A stretch of 64,000 nucleotides of DNA. It comes from Cryptomeria japonica (lineage: Eukaryota > Streptophyta > Pinopsida > Cupressales > Cupressaceae). The first letter of the stretch is position 1; each line of letters opens with the position of its first letter. The notes under the pieces were generated by a model that was given only the letters and a program-made list of their open reading frames with translations, did no database searches and was not told the DNA's origin. Shown here piece after piece: positions 12,174-23,360 of the stretch. The translations under genes and the position numbers were made by a program. The stretch covers positions 145,054,476 to 145,118,475 of the forward strand of contig NC_081413.1 in assembly GCF_030272615.1 (NCBI RefSeq), given 5' to 3'.

Positions 12174-13927
12174 CTAAGTCTCTACTGGTGGGGGTATGAC
12201 TCCAAGTTGATCTCTAAGATATTCAAAAGTCTCCTTAGGCAAAGGTTTAGTGAAAATATCTGCAATCTTCTCTTTAGTATTCACATAAACTAGTTTTATC
12301 TCCTTTGCTTCAACATTTTCCCTTAGAAAATTTAGTTTGATAGAAACATGTTTGGTTTTAGAGTGTAATACCAGATTATTAGATATATCAATTGTTGCAG
12401 TGTTATCACAATAGATAGTAATAGGTTCCTTGCATTTTACCTTTATGTCTTTCAACATTTGTTTAAGCCATAGTACCTGTGTACAGTTGGTTGTTGCTGC
12501 AACATATTCTGATTCTGTTGTCGATAAAGATGTACAACTTTGTTTCTTACTCAACCAAGAAACTAATCTATTTCCAAGAAAGAATTCTCTATCGATGGTT
12601 CTTTTTCAATCATCCACATCTCCTACCCAATTTGAATCTGTGTATTCACATAATTCAAAGTTTTCATCTCTAGGATACCATAATCCAAGATTTATAGTGC
12701 CTTGTAAGTACCGAAAAATCCTTTTTACTGTTGATTCATGATTTTCTCTAGGATTACTTTGAAATATTGACACAATACATATTGCATTCATAATATCAGG
12801 TCTGGTTTGTGTCAAATACAGTAAACCTCCTATCATAGGTTTATATCTAGTTGGATTAATAGGTTTAGATTCATCCCTTGGTGATAATTTGTCATTTGTT
12901 GTCATAGGTGTGCTTACCAGTTTAGAGTTCTCCATCCCAAATTTCTTTAGTAACTCTTTTAAGTATTTGGATTGACTCAAGAATATACCTTTATCAGTCT
13001 TTGAATCTGCAATCCTAAAAAGAATTTTATTTCTCCAATCATAGACATTTCAAATTCTTGCTACATTTTAATAGAAAATTCTTTACATAATCCATCTTCT
13101 CCTCCAAAGATTATATCAACAAATACTTTTATAATCAAGATGTCATCATTAGTTATTTTGTAATATAAATTGCTATCTGCATTTCCTTTAGTAAAACCAA
13201 TCTTTAAAAGATACTTATCCAGTCTTGAATACCAAGCTCTTGGAGCTTGTTTCAATCCATGCAAAGATTTTCTTAACCTACAAACCATATCATTGTCATT
13301 TGTCAAAGAAAATCCATTGGGTTGTTCAATGTATACTTCTTCTTCAATATCTCCATTTAAAAATGCATATTTAATATCTATTTGATAAACTTTGTAGTTC
13401 TTGTGTGTTGCAAAAGCCAAAAATAATCTGACTACCTTAATTCTAGCTACCGGTGCAAAGGTTTCATTGTAATCAACTCCTTCCTTCTGAGAATATCCCT
13501 TACACACTAGTATTGCTTTATTTCGGACAACCTTACCATCTTCATTAAGTTTGTTTCTGAAAACCCATTTGGTTCCAATTACATTTTTATCTTTAGGTGG
13601 GGTAACTAATGTCCAAGTGTTGTTTTTCTCAATTTGTTCTAATTCTTCTTCCATAGCTTTAATCCAAAATCTATCTTCACATGCCTCATTAATAGATGAT
13701 GGTTCAATTTGAGAAATAAGACATACCTCTTCATTTTCCAATCTTTCCCTTGTCATAACTCCTTTAAACTTGTTTCCAATTATCTGATCTTCCGAATGAT
13801 TCAGTCTTACATACCGAGGTGTCTTTATTTGTTGTTGTTCCTCAGTTATTGTGGAATCCTCAGATGATACCGAGGTAACTGGATCTTCATTTTGTATAGG
13901 TGGATTTAGTGTAGCTTCATTTGTCAA
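12174..13927 (-). pseudogene. E2 reverse transcriptase and RNase H
   Basis: 13061-13927 (288 aa) carries the pre-RT segment and RT with MDVK-like IDIKYAFLNGDIEEEVYIE, LHGLKQAPRAWY and IKVFVDIIFGG, which lacks one of the two catalytic Asp of FVDDIIFGG. An in-frame TAG (CAA in E1) follows IKM, and a frame change lies near 13000-13060. 12606-12980 and 12174-12554 share one frame and carry RNase H (YTDSNWVGDVDD, then TESEYVAATTNCTQ with catalytic Glu, and YCDNTATIDIS), ending PPPVET. A stop and a frame change also separate it from the integrase frame. Confidence 0.88.
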
Positions 13928-13974
13928 AATTTTTGTTGCCGGTTCAGAGTCTATATAGCTTGAAGTTCCTCTGA

Positions 13975-16242
13975 TTATTCATCAATCTTTACATTTGTAC
14001 TTTCAAAAGTTTTCTGCAATCTTTTGTTAAAACATCTATATGCCTTGCTCTTAGATGAATAACCAAGAAATATTCCTTCATCACTTCTAGGATCAAATTT
14101 GCCAATATGCTCAGCTCTTCTGATATAACATTTACTTCCAAAAATTCTGAAATACTTAAGAGTAGGATTATTACCAAACCATAGTTCATGAGGGGTCTTA
14201 CCAGTTTCACCTTTGATGTGAACTTTGTTGAATGTATAGACCATTGTACTGACTTCCTCTCTCCAATATACATGTGGTAGGTTTGCTTCTGATAACATAC
14301 TTCTTGTTGCATCCAAGATAGTTCTATTTTTCCTTTCAACAACTCCATTCTGTTGTGGTGTCCGAGGTGTTGATAGCTGTCTTCTGATTCCATTAATTTT
14401 ACAGAATGTATTAAATTCCTTAGATGTAAATTCTCCTCCTTGATCTGATCTTAGACATTTTATTTTCTTACCGGTTTCATTTTCTACCATTGCTTTGAAT
14501 AGTTTGAACTTTCCAAGTGCTTCTGATTTTTTTCTGAGAAAAGTAACCCAACACATTCTAGAATAGTCATCAATGATTAGCATGAAATATCTATCACCTT
14601 GTAAGCTTTTAGTTCTAGCTGGACCACATAAATCAGTGTGAATCAAATCAAGAGCATTATTGGATTTTTTTGGAATACTTTTGAAACCAGCTCTAACTTG
14701 TTTTCCAAATTGACATTCCTTACATACTGTATTCTGAGGTTTGACAATTTTAGGTAAATCTCTAACTGCCTTAGTAGTATTGATCTTCACCATGCAATCA
14801 AAGTTTACATGACAAAGTCTCTTATGCCATAACCAACTTTCATCTATATGTGCAATTAAGCATGTCTTTTCACTATTATTCAAATGAAAGATATTACCTC
14901 TAGTCTGATTACCGGTTGCAATTTCCAAACCAGTTCTATTCATGATTTTGCATTTTCCATTTTTGAATTGTAGCTGAAATCCTTTCTCAACTAATTGACC
15001 AACACTCAAAATATTATGCTTTAATCCTTCAACATAGTAAACATTTTCAGTGTTATTCTTACCATAAAGAGATATTATACCCTTACCATTGATCAAACAA
15101 GCTTTGTCATCTCCAAATCTCACTGAGTCTCCATTGTATTCTTGAAAGTTCAAGAATTTACCTTTGTCTCCCGTCATATGATGTGAGCATCCTGAATCAA
15201 TGATCCATTCATCCTTTACTTCAACTTTAGCTGCCAAGGCTTGTTCTACTAGTTGAGCAGTAGGTGTTGGTTGATCTTCTGTTATAGCAACAAAACCCCA
15301 TCCATTGTCTTTTGGATCCTCATCAGAATCATCAGTCACACCTTCATCAACAATGTAACAATATTTGTCTTTATTCTTTTGAAATCTGTATCTCTGATAT
15401 TTAGGGTTAGGCTTGTATGTTCTTCTAGCTTCTTCTCTTAGTCTAGCATGTCTATCAGGGCATCTTGAAGCCATATGACCAATCTTATTGCAGTTAAAAC
15501 ATTTAAAGGGTGCTTTACCTTCATATTTACTTCCAACTAGACCTTTAGGCATTTTCCTTGCAAATAGTGCTTCAAGTTCTTCATTTTCTTTCTTTCTTTC
15601 TTCAAGTTCTCTTGCATAAAAGGCTTTCCAATCAGATTTGTCAAATGATGGAGCAGATGATGTTGATGCTTTAAAGGCCAAATCTATCTTTATAGTAGCA
15701 ACAAGACCAAATTCTTCAATTTCAAAAGCTAAAAGTTTCCCAATTAATGTATCCCTAGTAACTGATGTATTAGGCATTGTTCTTAACTCATTTATAGCAG
15801 TGACTTTCATTTTATATGCTGGTGGCAATCCTCTTAAAACTTTTGAAACAATTTCATCCTCACTTAAGGTTCCTCCACAATATTTAATACCCAAAACAAT
15901 TTCATTTACTCTTTCCATAAAAGCAGAAATCCTTTCATCTTCTTCCATTTTCAGATGTTCATACCTAACTTGGAAGCTTTCAAGTTTTATAATTTTTACT
16001 GTGGAATCTCCTTCATTTAGTGTTTCCAAATGATCCCAAATAGCTTTAGCAATAGACCTATTGGATAGTCCCATGATTTGTTGGTCTGATAATGTGTTCA
16101 AAAGTGCTTCTCTTGCTTTGCAATCATTTTCCTCATCTTTAGTAAAGTTGGGTGGAGTGGACTGACTTTGATTAGGAGTAGTATAACCATTCTTTGTAAC
16201 ATCCCAGATGTCTTTTCCAATGCAATTTAGATGTGTCTCCAT
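13975..16242 (-). CDS. E2 Gag-protease-integrase open frame (755 aa)
   Basis: One uninterrupted frame. Gag capsid residues lie at about 40-190 and a CCHC knuckle at C248, C251, H256 and C261. The aspartic protease triad D-S-G is at 349-351 (IIDSGCSHHM). The integrase zinc finger is H473, H478, C507 and C510, with catalytic residues D536 (HTDLCG), D600 (RSDQGGEF) and E636 (VVERKN), all present. The natural start is probably the ATG at 16314, but a TGA between it and 16242 leaves METHLN as the first Met. The frame stops (TGA) at 13975, just before the pre-RT segment. Proteins would build the virus-like particle, mature it and insert the cDNA. Expression cannot be judged. Confidence 0.85.
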   Translation of the reverse strand: METHLNCIGKDIWDVTKNGYTTPNQSQSTPPNFTKDEENDCKAREALLNTLSDQQIMGLSNRSIAKAIWDHLETLNEGDSTVKIIKLESFQVRYEHLKMEEDERISAFMERVNEIVLGIKYCGGTLSEDEIVSKVLRGLPPAYKMKVTAINELRTMPNTSVTRDTLIGKLLAFEIEEFGLVATIKIDLAFKASTSSAPSFDKSDWKAFYARELEERKKENEELEALFARKMPKGLVGSKYEGKAPFKCFNCNKIGHMASRCPDRHARLREEARRTYKPNPKYQRYRFQKNKDKYCYIVDEGVTDDSDEDPKDNGWGFVAITEDQPTPTAQLVEQALAAKVEVKDEWIIDSGCSHHMTGDKGKFLNFQEYNGDSVRFGDDKACLINGKGIISLYGKNNTENVYYVEGLKHNILSVGQLVEKGFQLQFKNGKCKIMNRTGLEIATGNQTRGNIFHLNNSEKTCLIAHIDESWLWHKRLCHVNFDCMVKINTTKAVRDLPKIVKPQNTVCKECQFGKQVRAGFKSIPKKSNNALDLIHTDLCGPARTKSLQGDRYFMLIIDDYSRMCWVTFLRKKSEALGKFKLFKAMVENETGKKIKCLRSDQGGEFTSKEFNTFCKINGIRRQLSTPRTPQQNGVVERKNRTILDATRSMLSEANLPHVYWREEVSTMVYTFNKVHIKGETGKTPHELWFGNNPTLKYFRIFGSKCYIRRAEHIGKFDPRSDEGIFLGYSSKSKAYRCFNKRLQKTFESTNVKIDE

Positions 16243-16355
16243 TCTGATCTTCCATATGCCATTGTTGGTTCAATCAAGTTTAGGATTGTCGTTCCTGAAA
16301 TAATTAGTAGACATTGGATCTCCTCAAGTTGTTAAACTTCTACAAAAGAGGACTA

Positions 16356-16368
16356 GGCTCTAATACCA
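16356..16368 (-). other. E2 primer-binding site (initiator Met tRNA type)
   Basis: Minus strand TGGTATTAGAGCC, 2 bp inside the 5' LTR. It matches the initiator methionine tRNA 3' complement with one mismatch (T for C at the sixth base), likely a post-insertion transition. Confidence 0.8.
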
Positions 16369-16370
16369 AT

Positions 16371-17429
16371 TGTTAGGTCCTAGAGACAACTGAGAGGGGG
16401 GGTGAATCAGTTGTCAAATAAATTCAAACCAAAAATAACTTAACCAATTTAATACTTAATACCGGTAAACCAGTTCAATATGTCAGTAGACAGTTTTAAT
16501 AGTTAATTGCTATACCAATAAGGATTAGTGCATGAAACATAAACACAAAGTCATCCACAACTCATAACACCAATATTTGTATGTGGAAATCCTGTAAGGG
16601 GAAAAACCATGGTGGGAAACCTTACCCACAATCAGATGATACTACTGCAGATAGTAAGTGTACATAAATGGGGTCTACACATGCAGAAAGGCCAAGTGCC
16701 TAGAGCTCACTACTCAATCACAAAATGAGAGTCACACTGACTACAATTAGATGGTTAAATCCAATAAGAATGTACTGCAAAAAATAGCATCTTCATATGC
16801 TGGATTCAGTATCGGTGTAGTTCTAATTGTCTTCAAAAAAAACCCTCCTTCAATCTTCAAATGATGTCTGCGTGTATAGCTTTGCTTATTCTCACATATA
16901 CCTTCACACAATCCTTTTTCGCATCCCAAATCTGATCTTACAAATAAGATGTTACATTTATACCATAACCTAAGACCAATTTTAGTAGGTCAGCTCTACA
17001 AGATATTACAATAAAAATATTTTACAAACAATACAATATCTGATGTAATAACCGATTGAACATGTCGGCTTAATGCATTTACAAAAATAATTAATCATCT
17101 TTATAGCGTGCCATGCTGATCTGGAAAAGATAATCTTGCCGGTGTAACCCTAGACCTATTTGCCAGTAACAACAAATATGCAAATATGAATATACCAATA
17201 AACAAAACCCAAGGACAAGATATCCAAACGATGTCTTTGACATTACAAAGTGTTTTCCATATCATTCCAAGTGTCAGTGATTATTATATCTTGCCAGTGT
17301 ACCAGATACTGGTGACTATGAATGAATCACTTGCTTGCTGGTGAATGTTGTTGATTCTCCAAAGTGCCAAAGTTGGTAGGTGTTTAGTAGGTGTTGACAT
17401 CAATGACAAACCATACCAAAATACCAACA
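16371..17429 (-). repeat. 5' LTR of E2
   Basis: About 1,059 bp. On plus it runs from tgttaggtccta to ataccaaca, with intact TG...CA ends. Visually very close to 10712-11772, apart from scattered transitions. Transcription of E2 would start here and run leftward. Confidence 0.9.
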
Positions 17430-17484
17430 TTCTCATCACAGTACTTATTGAATTCCTTAGAAGTAAATTCACCACCTTGATTTG
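17430..17484 (-). pseudogene. H integrase fragment between E2 and S1
   Basis: A 50-bp stretch of H (17435-17484) encoding, on the minus strand, DQGGEFTSKEFNKYC, the second catalytic Asp region of integrase. It bridges the pieces at 10711 and 18649 and proves that E2 and S1 are separate insertions in one gene. 17430-17434 is the E2 duplication. Confidence 0.85.
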
Positions 17485-18643
17485 TGTATACACCTTGAAA
17501 TGGTCTGAAGATAATTAATCCCCATTCCTAATTTAATTGAATTCATTAGACAATTTGATTAAATTTATCCCTTTCGTCTACTTACTAATAAATATAAGGA
17601 TTTATTTAATAGGTTCATTTCAATAGTCCGCTTTGATTAATTAAGTTAAATTAATTAATCCTCCCCCCAATTCAATCAATTCTTCTAATCCTCTAATTAA
17701 TTAAAACAAATTAATTTATGAGTTGTTGAGAATTAATTAGTCTTTTCCTATTATTTGAATTTTTAAAATTCAAATTATCCACATGCCTCCTAACTTCTAA
17801 CCACCTAACCTAACCATCTATCTAACCTAACCCATTCTACCTAACCTTGGGTTTAACTAACCCTATCCTATCTTGCACATTCTAACCTCCTTATCCTAAC
17901 CTCCTACGGTGTGGATATTTTCTTCTTGAGACACATGGCACTTTGGCCAGATGTCTCCTCTCTTGGAAACTTGCCCTTTTATGGGCAAAGATCCTTGACA
18001 CTTGTCACCATAGAGATGACAAGTGTCTCTTGCTTCAACCTCTTCTCCAACCTCCTCCAATTTCACCCTTGATATCTTCAAACTCAATCTTGACCATTGA
18101 TTCTTGCCACCTCACCCCTGGCCTTGGAAATCCTATAAATATCCCCCATTTTGGACCAATAAGGATCCCATCTCATTTTATCTTATGCATTGTTATCATA
18201 GGCAGATCCCATCTCATTATCAATTTAGGCATTGTTACTATAGGCATATCATTTGAGAATTGTTGTTATAAGAAATTGCATGTTAGATTTAGCTTAATTT
18301 GATCATTTTCTAGCATAATTATTGAGACATGTAGCTTAATCAATCTATTTTCTAGCTTAATCATGCATATCATTAGCTTAATTAGTCTCTTGGATCAATC
18401 TAGCATAATCAATCTCATCTTTGCATATCATTATCATTTCAAATCCTCTATCTAGGTGTAGTCAAGTCACTAGGATTGCTTATTCAAATCTAAGAGTAAA
18501 TCCATACTAGCATCTCTTAGGAGGTGATAGGTCACTTTGTCATGGTTCATCTTTGTTTTCTTATTATTTTCTAACCATGATTGTAATGATCTATTGAGTG
18601 TTTTGTGTTGCAGCTAAAAGTATCACACTTCATAGACACAACA
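17485..18643 (+). mobile_element. S1: solo LTR in the H integrase
   Basis: 1,159 bp, from tgtatacaccttg to agacacaaca (TG...CA). Flanked by atttg (17480-17484) and atctg (18644-18648), a 5-bp duplication with one C/T difference. The H integrase frame rejoins when it is removed. No coding frame inside. It contains a CTAACC-rich tract (about 17795-17905) and a plus-strand TATA-like cctataaata near 18134, which suggests plus orientation. The parent family is not identified. Like S2 it starts TGTA(T/G)ACAC, so the two may be related. Confidence 0.8.
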
Positions 18644-18648
18644 ATCTG

Positions 18649-19700
18649 TACTCAAATATTTTATCTTTTTGCCACTCTTTCTCAGCTAAGGCCCTGAATT
18701 CCTGGAATTTACCAAAAGCTTCATTCTTATCCTTCAAGAATGTGACCCACATCATCCTTGAACAATCATCAGTGAAGATCGTGAAATATTTATCACCTTG
18801 AATGCTTCTTGTTCTCATTGGTCCACATAGATTTGTATGAACCAAATATAAAAAGTGCTCCGTTGAGAAGGACTTGCTCTTGAAAGTTGAAGAAGTCATT
18901 TTTCCTAACTGACATTCTTTGCAAAGAGCATTAACTAATCTGTCTAGCTGAGGTAGACCTCTTACTATCTTGGACTTTCTCACTTTAACAATGTTATCAA
19001 AGTTTATATGAAAAAATCTCCTATGCCAAAGCCAACTATCATCTATCTTTGCAATCAAACAGTTGCTAACTTTAGGATTAAGATGAAATAAATTATCTTT
19101 GGTTTGTTTCCCGATTGCAATCAATTCACCTTTGTTGTCAAAGATTTTGTGCATACCTTTTCTAAACTCTAGAGGGTATCTTGTATCATTAAGTTGTGCC
19201 ACACTTAGAAGATTGTGCTTTAGGCATTCAACCAATAGACAATGTCAGCACTGCTCTTCCCATTAAGAAAAATAACTCCCTTACCTTTAACCATATAGGG
19301 TAAGTCATTGCAAAATCTGACAACACTACCATCAAATTCCTTCAAGGAAAGAAATTTTCTTCGATCACTGATCATGTGATGTGAACAACCACTATCAATG
19401 ATCCAATCATCAGAGTTATCCATCATGGAAACTAGTGTCTTGTGATTTGATATCTCTTCCTTAATATCTACAAACACAATATCTTCACTATCATCATCAT
19501 CAGATTCTTCATCAGTAATACCACTGTCAATAGAAATAAGACAATCTCTCTTGCCTTTGCCCTTAAACTTCTTGAATTTGTCTCTCTTGTATTCATTTTT
19601 ACCATTAGGACAGTTAGATTCTATATGACCAATCTTGTTGCATGCAAAACATTTTAAAGGTAGTTTACCTCCATATTTCCCAGTGCCTCTAGGTAGTCAT
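18649..19700 (-). pseudogene. H integrase N-terminus, protease and Gag knuckle
   Basis: 18630-19235 reads the GAG-pre-integrase and integrase: LKHNLLSVAQLND, WLWHRRFFHINF, CKECQLGK, then HTNLCGPMRTRSIQGDKYF, where the first catalytic Asp has become Asn. 19220-19477 holds the protease (DDWIIDSGCSHHM). 19600-19695 holds a CCHC knuckle (CFACNKIGHIESNC). Several frame changes and stops separate these. Interrupted at 19700 by S2. Confidence 0.87.
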
Positions 19701-20981
19701 TGAAGAGGGGAAAAAGACCTATGAGGTGGATTAGTTAATAAGCATGCAAATCAAACATATATTCATATGAAATTGAAAGACATAATTTGAAATGCTTAAA
19801 ACAAGAATAAGAATGCATATACCTCACAAACCTTATACCTTCTCCTTTGGATGGAGCTTGATGAAGTGAAGGTGCCCTTGGATGATGCTCCACTCGATGT
19901 TCTCCTCTTGCTTGCTTGCTTGATGTGGATGGCTCTCCAATGTTGTGCACAAATGGAATGGATTTGGAAGATGATAAGGATGAGATGATCAAGTGTGGAT
20001 GAGATATGATTTGAACATGATAAGGTTGCCAAGATGATTTCTTGGGCTCAAAAGGATAGCATAAGATTACTAAACTTGGAGATGAAGAATGGAGGGATGG
20101 ACTCCTCAATTTATAAGAAGAGGGGAGGAAGAATGGATGGATTCAAGATGAAGGGCTAGGATTGCTTGTGAGCTCACACAAGGCCCAAGATAGGGTGTGG
20201 AGACCAAGAGATATGCCTTAAAGACATTTCTTATCTCCACACTCCTCAAGGTACATTGGGAGGACTTCCAAAGGTACCTTGAGAATAGAAAAGTACATTG
20301 GGAAGACTTCCCAATGTGCCTTGAGAGGAGCAAGGGATGTGACATTCCTTGAAGAATGGGGATGAGGAATTTAAAATTGTCCAAAAAGGGATAATCATGG
20401 GAATTGGAGGAATAAGAAGGAATTAAAAATTCCTTGGGAGAGGATATGCCTAGAGGATTGTGAGATTTTGAAGATCTCACATTCACCTAGGAAAAGAGCA
20501 TTAAAAGCTAGTGGTTGGATGGAAGGGACAAGGAGTTGACTTCGTGGCTAATCATGATGATTTGCCATTAGCAACTCATTAGGAGGGGGATTAGAGGAAA
20601 TTTTAGGTGTCATTAGGATTTGTAGGAGGATTTGACTAGGAGAGAGAATGAGTGGAGGGAATTAAAAATTAGAGGAATAAGGTTAAGTGAGTTTAGGGAG
20701 TTTCTAGAAGACTTTATTAGGTTAATGATGAATTAAGAAGATGGCTTGTAAGAATCATGTGGGTTAACTAATTAATTGAAATCAATTAGCTAAGAGGGAG
20801 ATTTGTGAGGATTTAATTTTTTAGAAGAATACAGAAAGGGATTGATTTATTAATTAAATCAGTCACATACTATAGTGACAATATCAATTATATTTAATTA
20901 ATATTGAGGAGAATTTGAATTAACATAATTAATTAATTAATTATGTGAGGAATTAAAAATAATTATTCTTAAGTGTCTACA
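19701..20981 (-). mobile_element. S2: solo LTR in the H gag
   Basis: 1,281 bp with TG...CA ends (tgaagagggg ... gtctaca) and a perfect 5-bp duplication gtcat (19696-19700 and 20982-20986). A TATAAA-like element on the minus strand near 20110 (cttataaattg) suggests minus orientation, so the LTR would begin tgtagacactt. Short frames inside (up to 126 aa, 19735-20486) are not supported as genes. No internal element sequence remains, as expected after LTR-LTR recombination. Confidence 0.85.
20247..20327. repeat. Short tandem duplication inside S2
   Basis: Two imperfect ~38-bp copies (20247-20285 and 20290-20327) built on agtacattgggaagacttcc ... ccttgaga. Each copy is partly self-complementary (tacattggga against tcccaatgtg in the second). 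A local duplication within the LTR, possibly a regulatory repeat. Confidence 0.6.
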
Positions 20982-21045
20982 GTCATTTTGCCAACAATAC
21001 TTCAAGTTCCACTAAGTTGTCTTCATCATCAACATCTGTGCTACA
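20982..21045 (-). pseudogene. H gag remnant right of S2
   Basis: Bases 20987-21039 read on the minus strand ...VELEVLLAK, matching the Gag segment just before the zinc knuckle (LEALFARKM in E2). This is the last recognisable piece of H. The rest of gag and the 5' LTR are gone. 20982-20986 is the S2 duplication. Confidence 0.7.
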
Positions 21046-21084
21046 TCTGGTTTCATAGCTATGGCTGGGTGCTACATCTGGTCA
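21040..21084. repeat. Direct repeat at the H/G3 junction
   Basis: The 14-bp word gtgctacatctggt occurs at 21040-21053 and again at 21071-21084. H sequence ends before it and G3 gag begins after it. Neither element has an LTR end here, so the join looks like deletion or illegitimate recombination with a small duplication, not insertion. Confidence 0.6.
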
Positions 21085-23360
21085 TAGTAGAAGTCATCAA
21101 AGTGAGAATGCTATTGGTTTACCTCCTCTTCCAAGTCTCATAAAAAAATTCTCTCATGGTTATGAATCAGTACGAGAATAAAATGATGTGAAGTTGATTG
21201 ATTTAGATGACACTTCTGGATCAAAAATAACTTTGCCAAATCCAGAAGAAGTTTTTGGAGATATAGATACATTGAGAAGAGAACTCCAAGAATATATAGA
21301 TCTCAGAAGTAAGAGAGAAAAGGAAAAGGAATCTTAAGTTATTAGAGCTGTGATAGAGAGAGATGGTCTGATAAGACAGTTAGCAACACTCAAAGCCTTA
21401 GCTCAAGAAAATGATAAGCCTAGTGTTGAGGGTCCTATTTTAAGAGAGATTTTAGATAAGAAATCTGAAAAAAAGTCATAAGGGAAAAAGCTAAGATTAA
21501 TATGGATAACCAGAGGTTAGCAGATCTTAGTCAGCCAAGTATTCAGGTTCCTAAATTAGACTTGGATAAGGGAAAACAAAAAATGTCTGGTGTTAAGATA
21601 GATGATAGAAAATCTCTTACTATCCTAGATTTGAGTCTAAAGTTATTCCAAATTGACATTGAGCTAGAAATTGCCAAGATAGAAAATGAAACTCTTGCAA
21701 TAGAGTTTAAGAGAGTTGAAATGGAAGCCTCAAATGCTAGAGATGAAAAGGAAAATTGATTTCCTTAAGTTGTCAACATTGAACAGTGCTTCATTCATTG
21801 TTGGCCCATTCAAAACTCAGGCTATTTCTGGTACAATACTAAATGTCATTACGAGTGTTCCATCTCAAAATGTCCAAAATATCCAGAACACTAGAATTCC
21901 ACTTATTGGACAGGAAAGTTAGGTGACTACTTAGAATAGTAGTCAGCCCCAATCTCCTTAGAATAGTAGTCAACCCCAATGTCCTAAAGATCTTAACACA
22001 ACTATAGGGATTAACACTAAAACAAATTCTATTATAGCTAATAACATAACAAATGTTGCAGGATGAGTTGCAGCAAGGCAATTTCAAAGAAGACCTATCC
22101 ACCTAGAGAGGTATAGGAAATTACATTTTGATGGGATCCTAGGATATCCCAATGTTATTCTAAATGACTTAAGGGATAAATTTAGTAAATTCGCAAGTAA
22201 TAATGCTGTAACTGGCAAAGAACACCTTAGGGAATTCATTGATAAACTAAATGATTATGAGGAGGAGCATGAAGATGTTGTTATGAAATTATTTGTACAA
22301 TCTCTAACTAAGGATGATAGGGATTGGTATATAGGATTGCCAACTGTAAGTATTAGTTCTTGGGAAGAGTTTGAGAGATTTTTTAAGGACCAATATGGTG
22401 ACAAAACAAATCCCAATTTCATGTTAAATGGGTTCAATAACATTAAGAAGTCATTGAACGAGGATGTGTCTGATTTCAATATCAGATTTTAGAAAGCTAT
22501 GTACAAATTGTTTCAAGTGTTAAGGTTGGATGACAATGTTTTTTTGACTACATATATGAATGCATTTGATGCAAAAATGACATATATACTTAGAGACAAG
22601 GATCCTCAAACTCTAAGAGATGCATTTAGAATAGATATTAATGTGGAAGGAAATAGAAGAGCTTTAGGTAAGCTCGGAAGAAGAGAGGATCCTAGATTTT
22701 CTAAAAATGCAAAAGATAAAATTAAAAATTCTTTAGGTACAAAACCTAATGAAGAAGAAAGATGGGACAAGGTACTTAATACCTTGAAGGACTTGAAATT
22801 GACTGTGGCAAAAAATGATAAGAGTTCTATACCAGAAAAACCACAATTCAATAAATTTAATAGACCACTAAGATTGCAAGATTAACCTTACAATACAAAT
22901 TGGAAGGACGGAAAGCCTTTCTAGTAGAAAAAGGGTAAACAAGAACAAAAAGCCCTGACCCATTGCAAAAACATACAATGAACATGATGGATCATACTCC
23001 CTGGTGTGTTACTTGTCAATCACCCCATTCACCTAAATATTGTGTTGTAGCATAATTTATTTCTACTAAGGATGAGACACATGAAGAAGAGGAAGAAACC
23101 TTTGAAGGTGACAATGTTGACTATCTTATGATTTCTTCCTATCTTGGAGAAGTAGAATATTCTTCTAATATTGAGACTCAAGACTTTGATATAGATAATC
23201 AAAGGCAAATAAATGAAACATATCATCAATGGGTTTTTTCTGATGAGGAATTATCTGTTGATGACCAAATGTGCAATGTTGAACAAGGTGAGTGTTCAGT
23301 GTCCTTGAGAAGACCCTCAAATGAAGAGATTGCCAAAATAATAGTTGCTATGGTAGCTTA
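21085..23360 (+). pseudogene. G3 gag
   Basis: The 5' part (about 21085-21760) is a charged, coiled-coil-like stretch similar to the first Gag frame of G2. The capsid (Retrotrans_gag type) follows at about 22080-22885, with MKLFVQSLTKDDRDWYIGLP, FKDQYGDKTNPNFML and AYILRDK-like TYILRDKDPQTLRDAF. A short knuckle (WCVTCQSPHSPKYC) lies near 22999-23041 with CX2CX3HX4C spacing. Frames at 22283-22492 and 22499-22885 are split by a TAG at 22490-22492 in a position that is CAG (Gln) in G2. Not functional. Confidence 0.85.

Larger units (their letters stand above)
10712..17429 (-). mobile_element. E2: nearly intact Copia retrotransposon
   Basis: 6,718 bp with LTRs at 10712-11772 and 16371-17429 and a perfect 5-bp duplication ttctc (10707-10711 and 17430-17434). 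Inserted in the integrase of H. Gag, protease and integrase are still in one 755-aa open frame. RT and RNase H have a few stops and two frame changes. It is the best-preserved Copia copy in the window and could be used as the family reference. Confidence 0.95.
58..21045 (-). mobile_element. H: old Copia LTR retrotransposon in five pieces
   Basis: Minus-strand Copia element whose parts lie at 58-2931, 9596-10711, 17435-17484, 18649-19700 and 20987-21045. Read on the minus strand and skipping the inserts, the order is gag zinc knuckle, protease, integrase, RT, RNase H, then the 3' LTR, which is the Copia order. Reading frames rejoin across E1, E2, S1 and S2, which proves those are insertions. 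The 5' LTR and most of gag are missing at the right-hand junction. The LTR resembles that of C3 (60996-), so the two belong to one family. Multiple polypurine-like tracts and a G-run near the LTR edge suggest the Sirevirus/Maximus lineage; that lineage call is inference. Confidence 0.85.

Noticed and set aside
17485-18643. S1 as a MITE or Helitron
   Set aside because: It has TG...CA ends with a 5-bp duplication and no terminal inverted repeat or CTRR end, so solo LTR is the better call.
19735-20486. Two frames of about 125 aa in S2 as a small host gene
   Set aside because: They lie wholly inside a solo LTR and have low-complexity Ser/Pro composition and no supporting structure.
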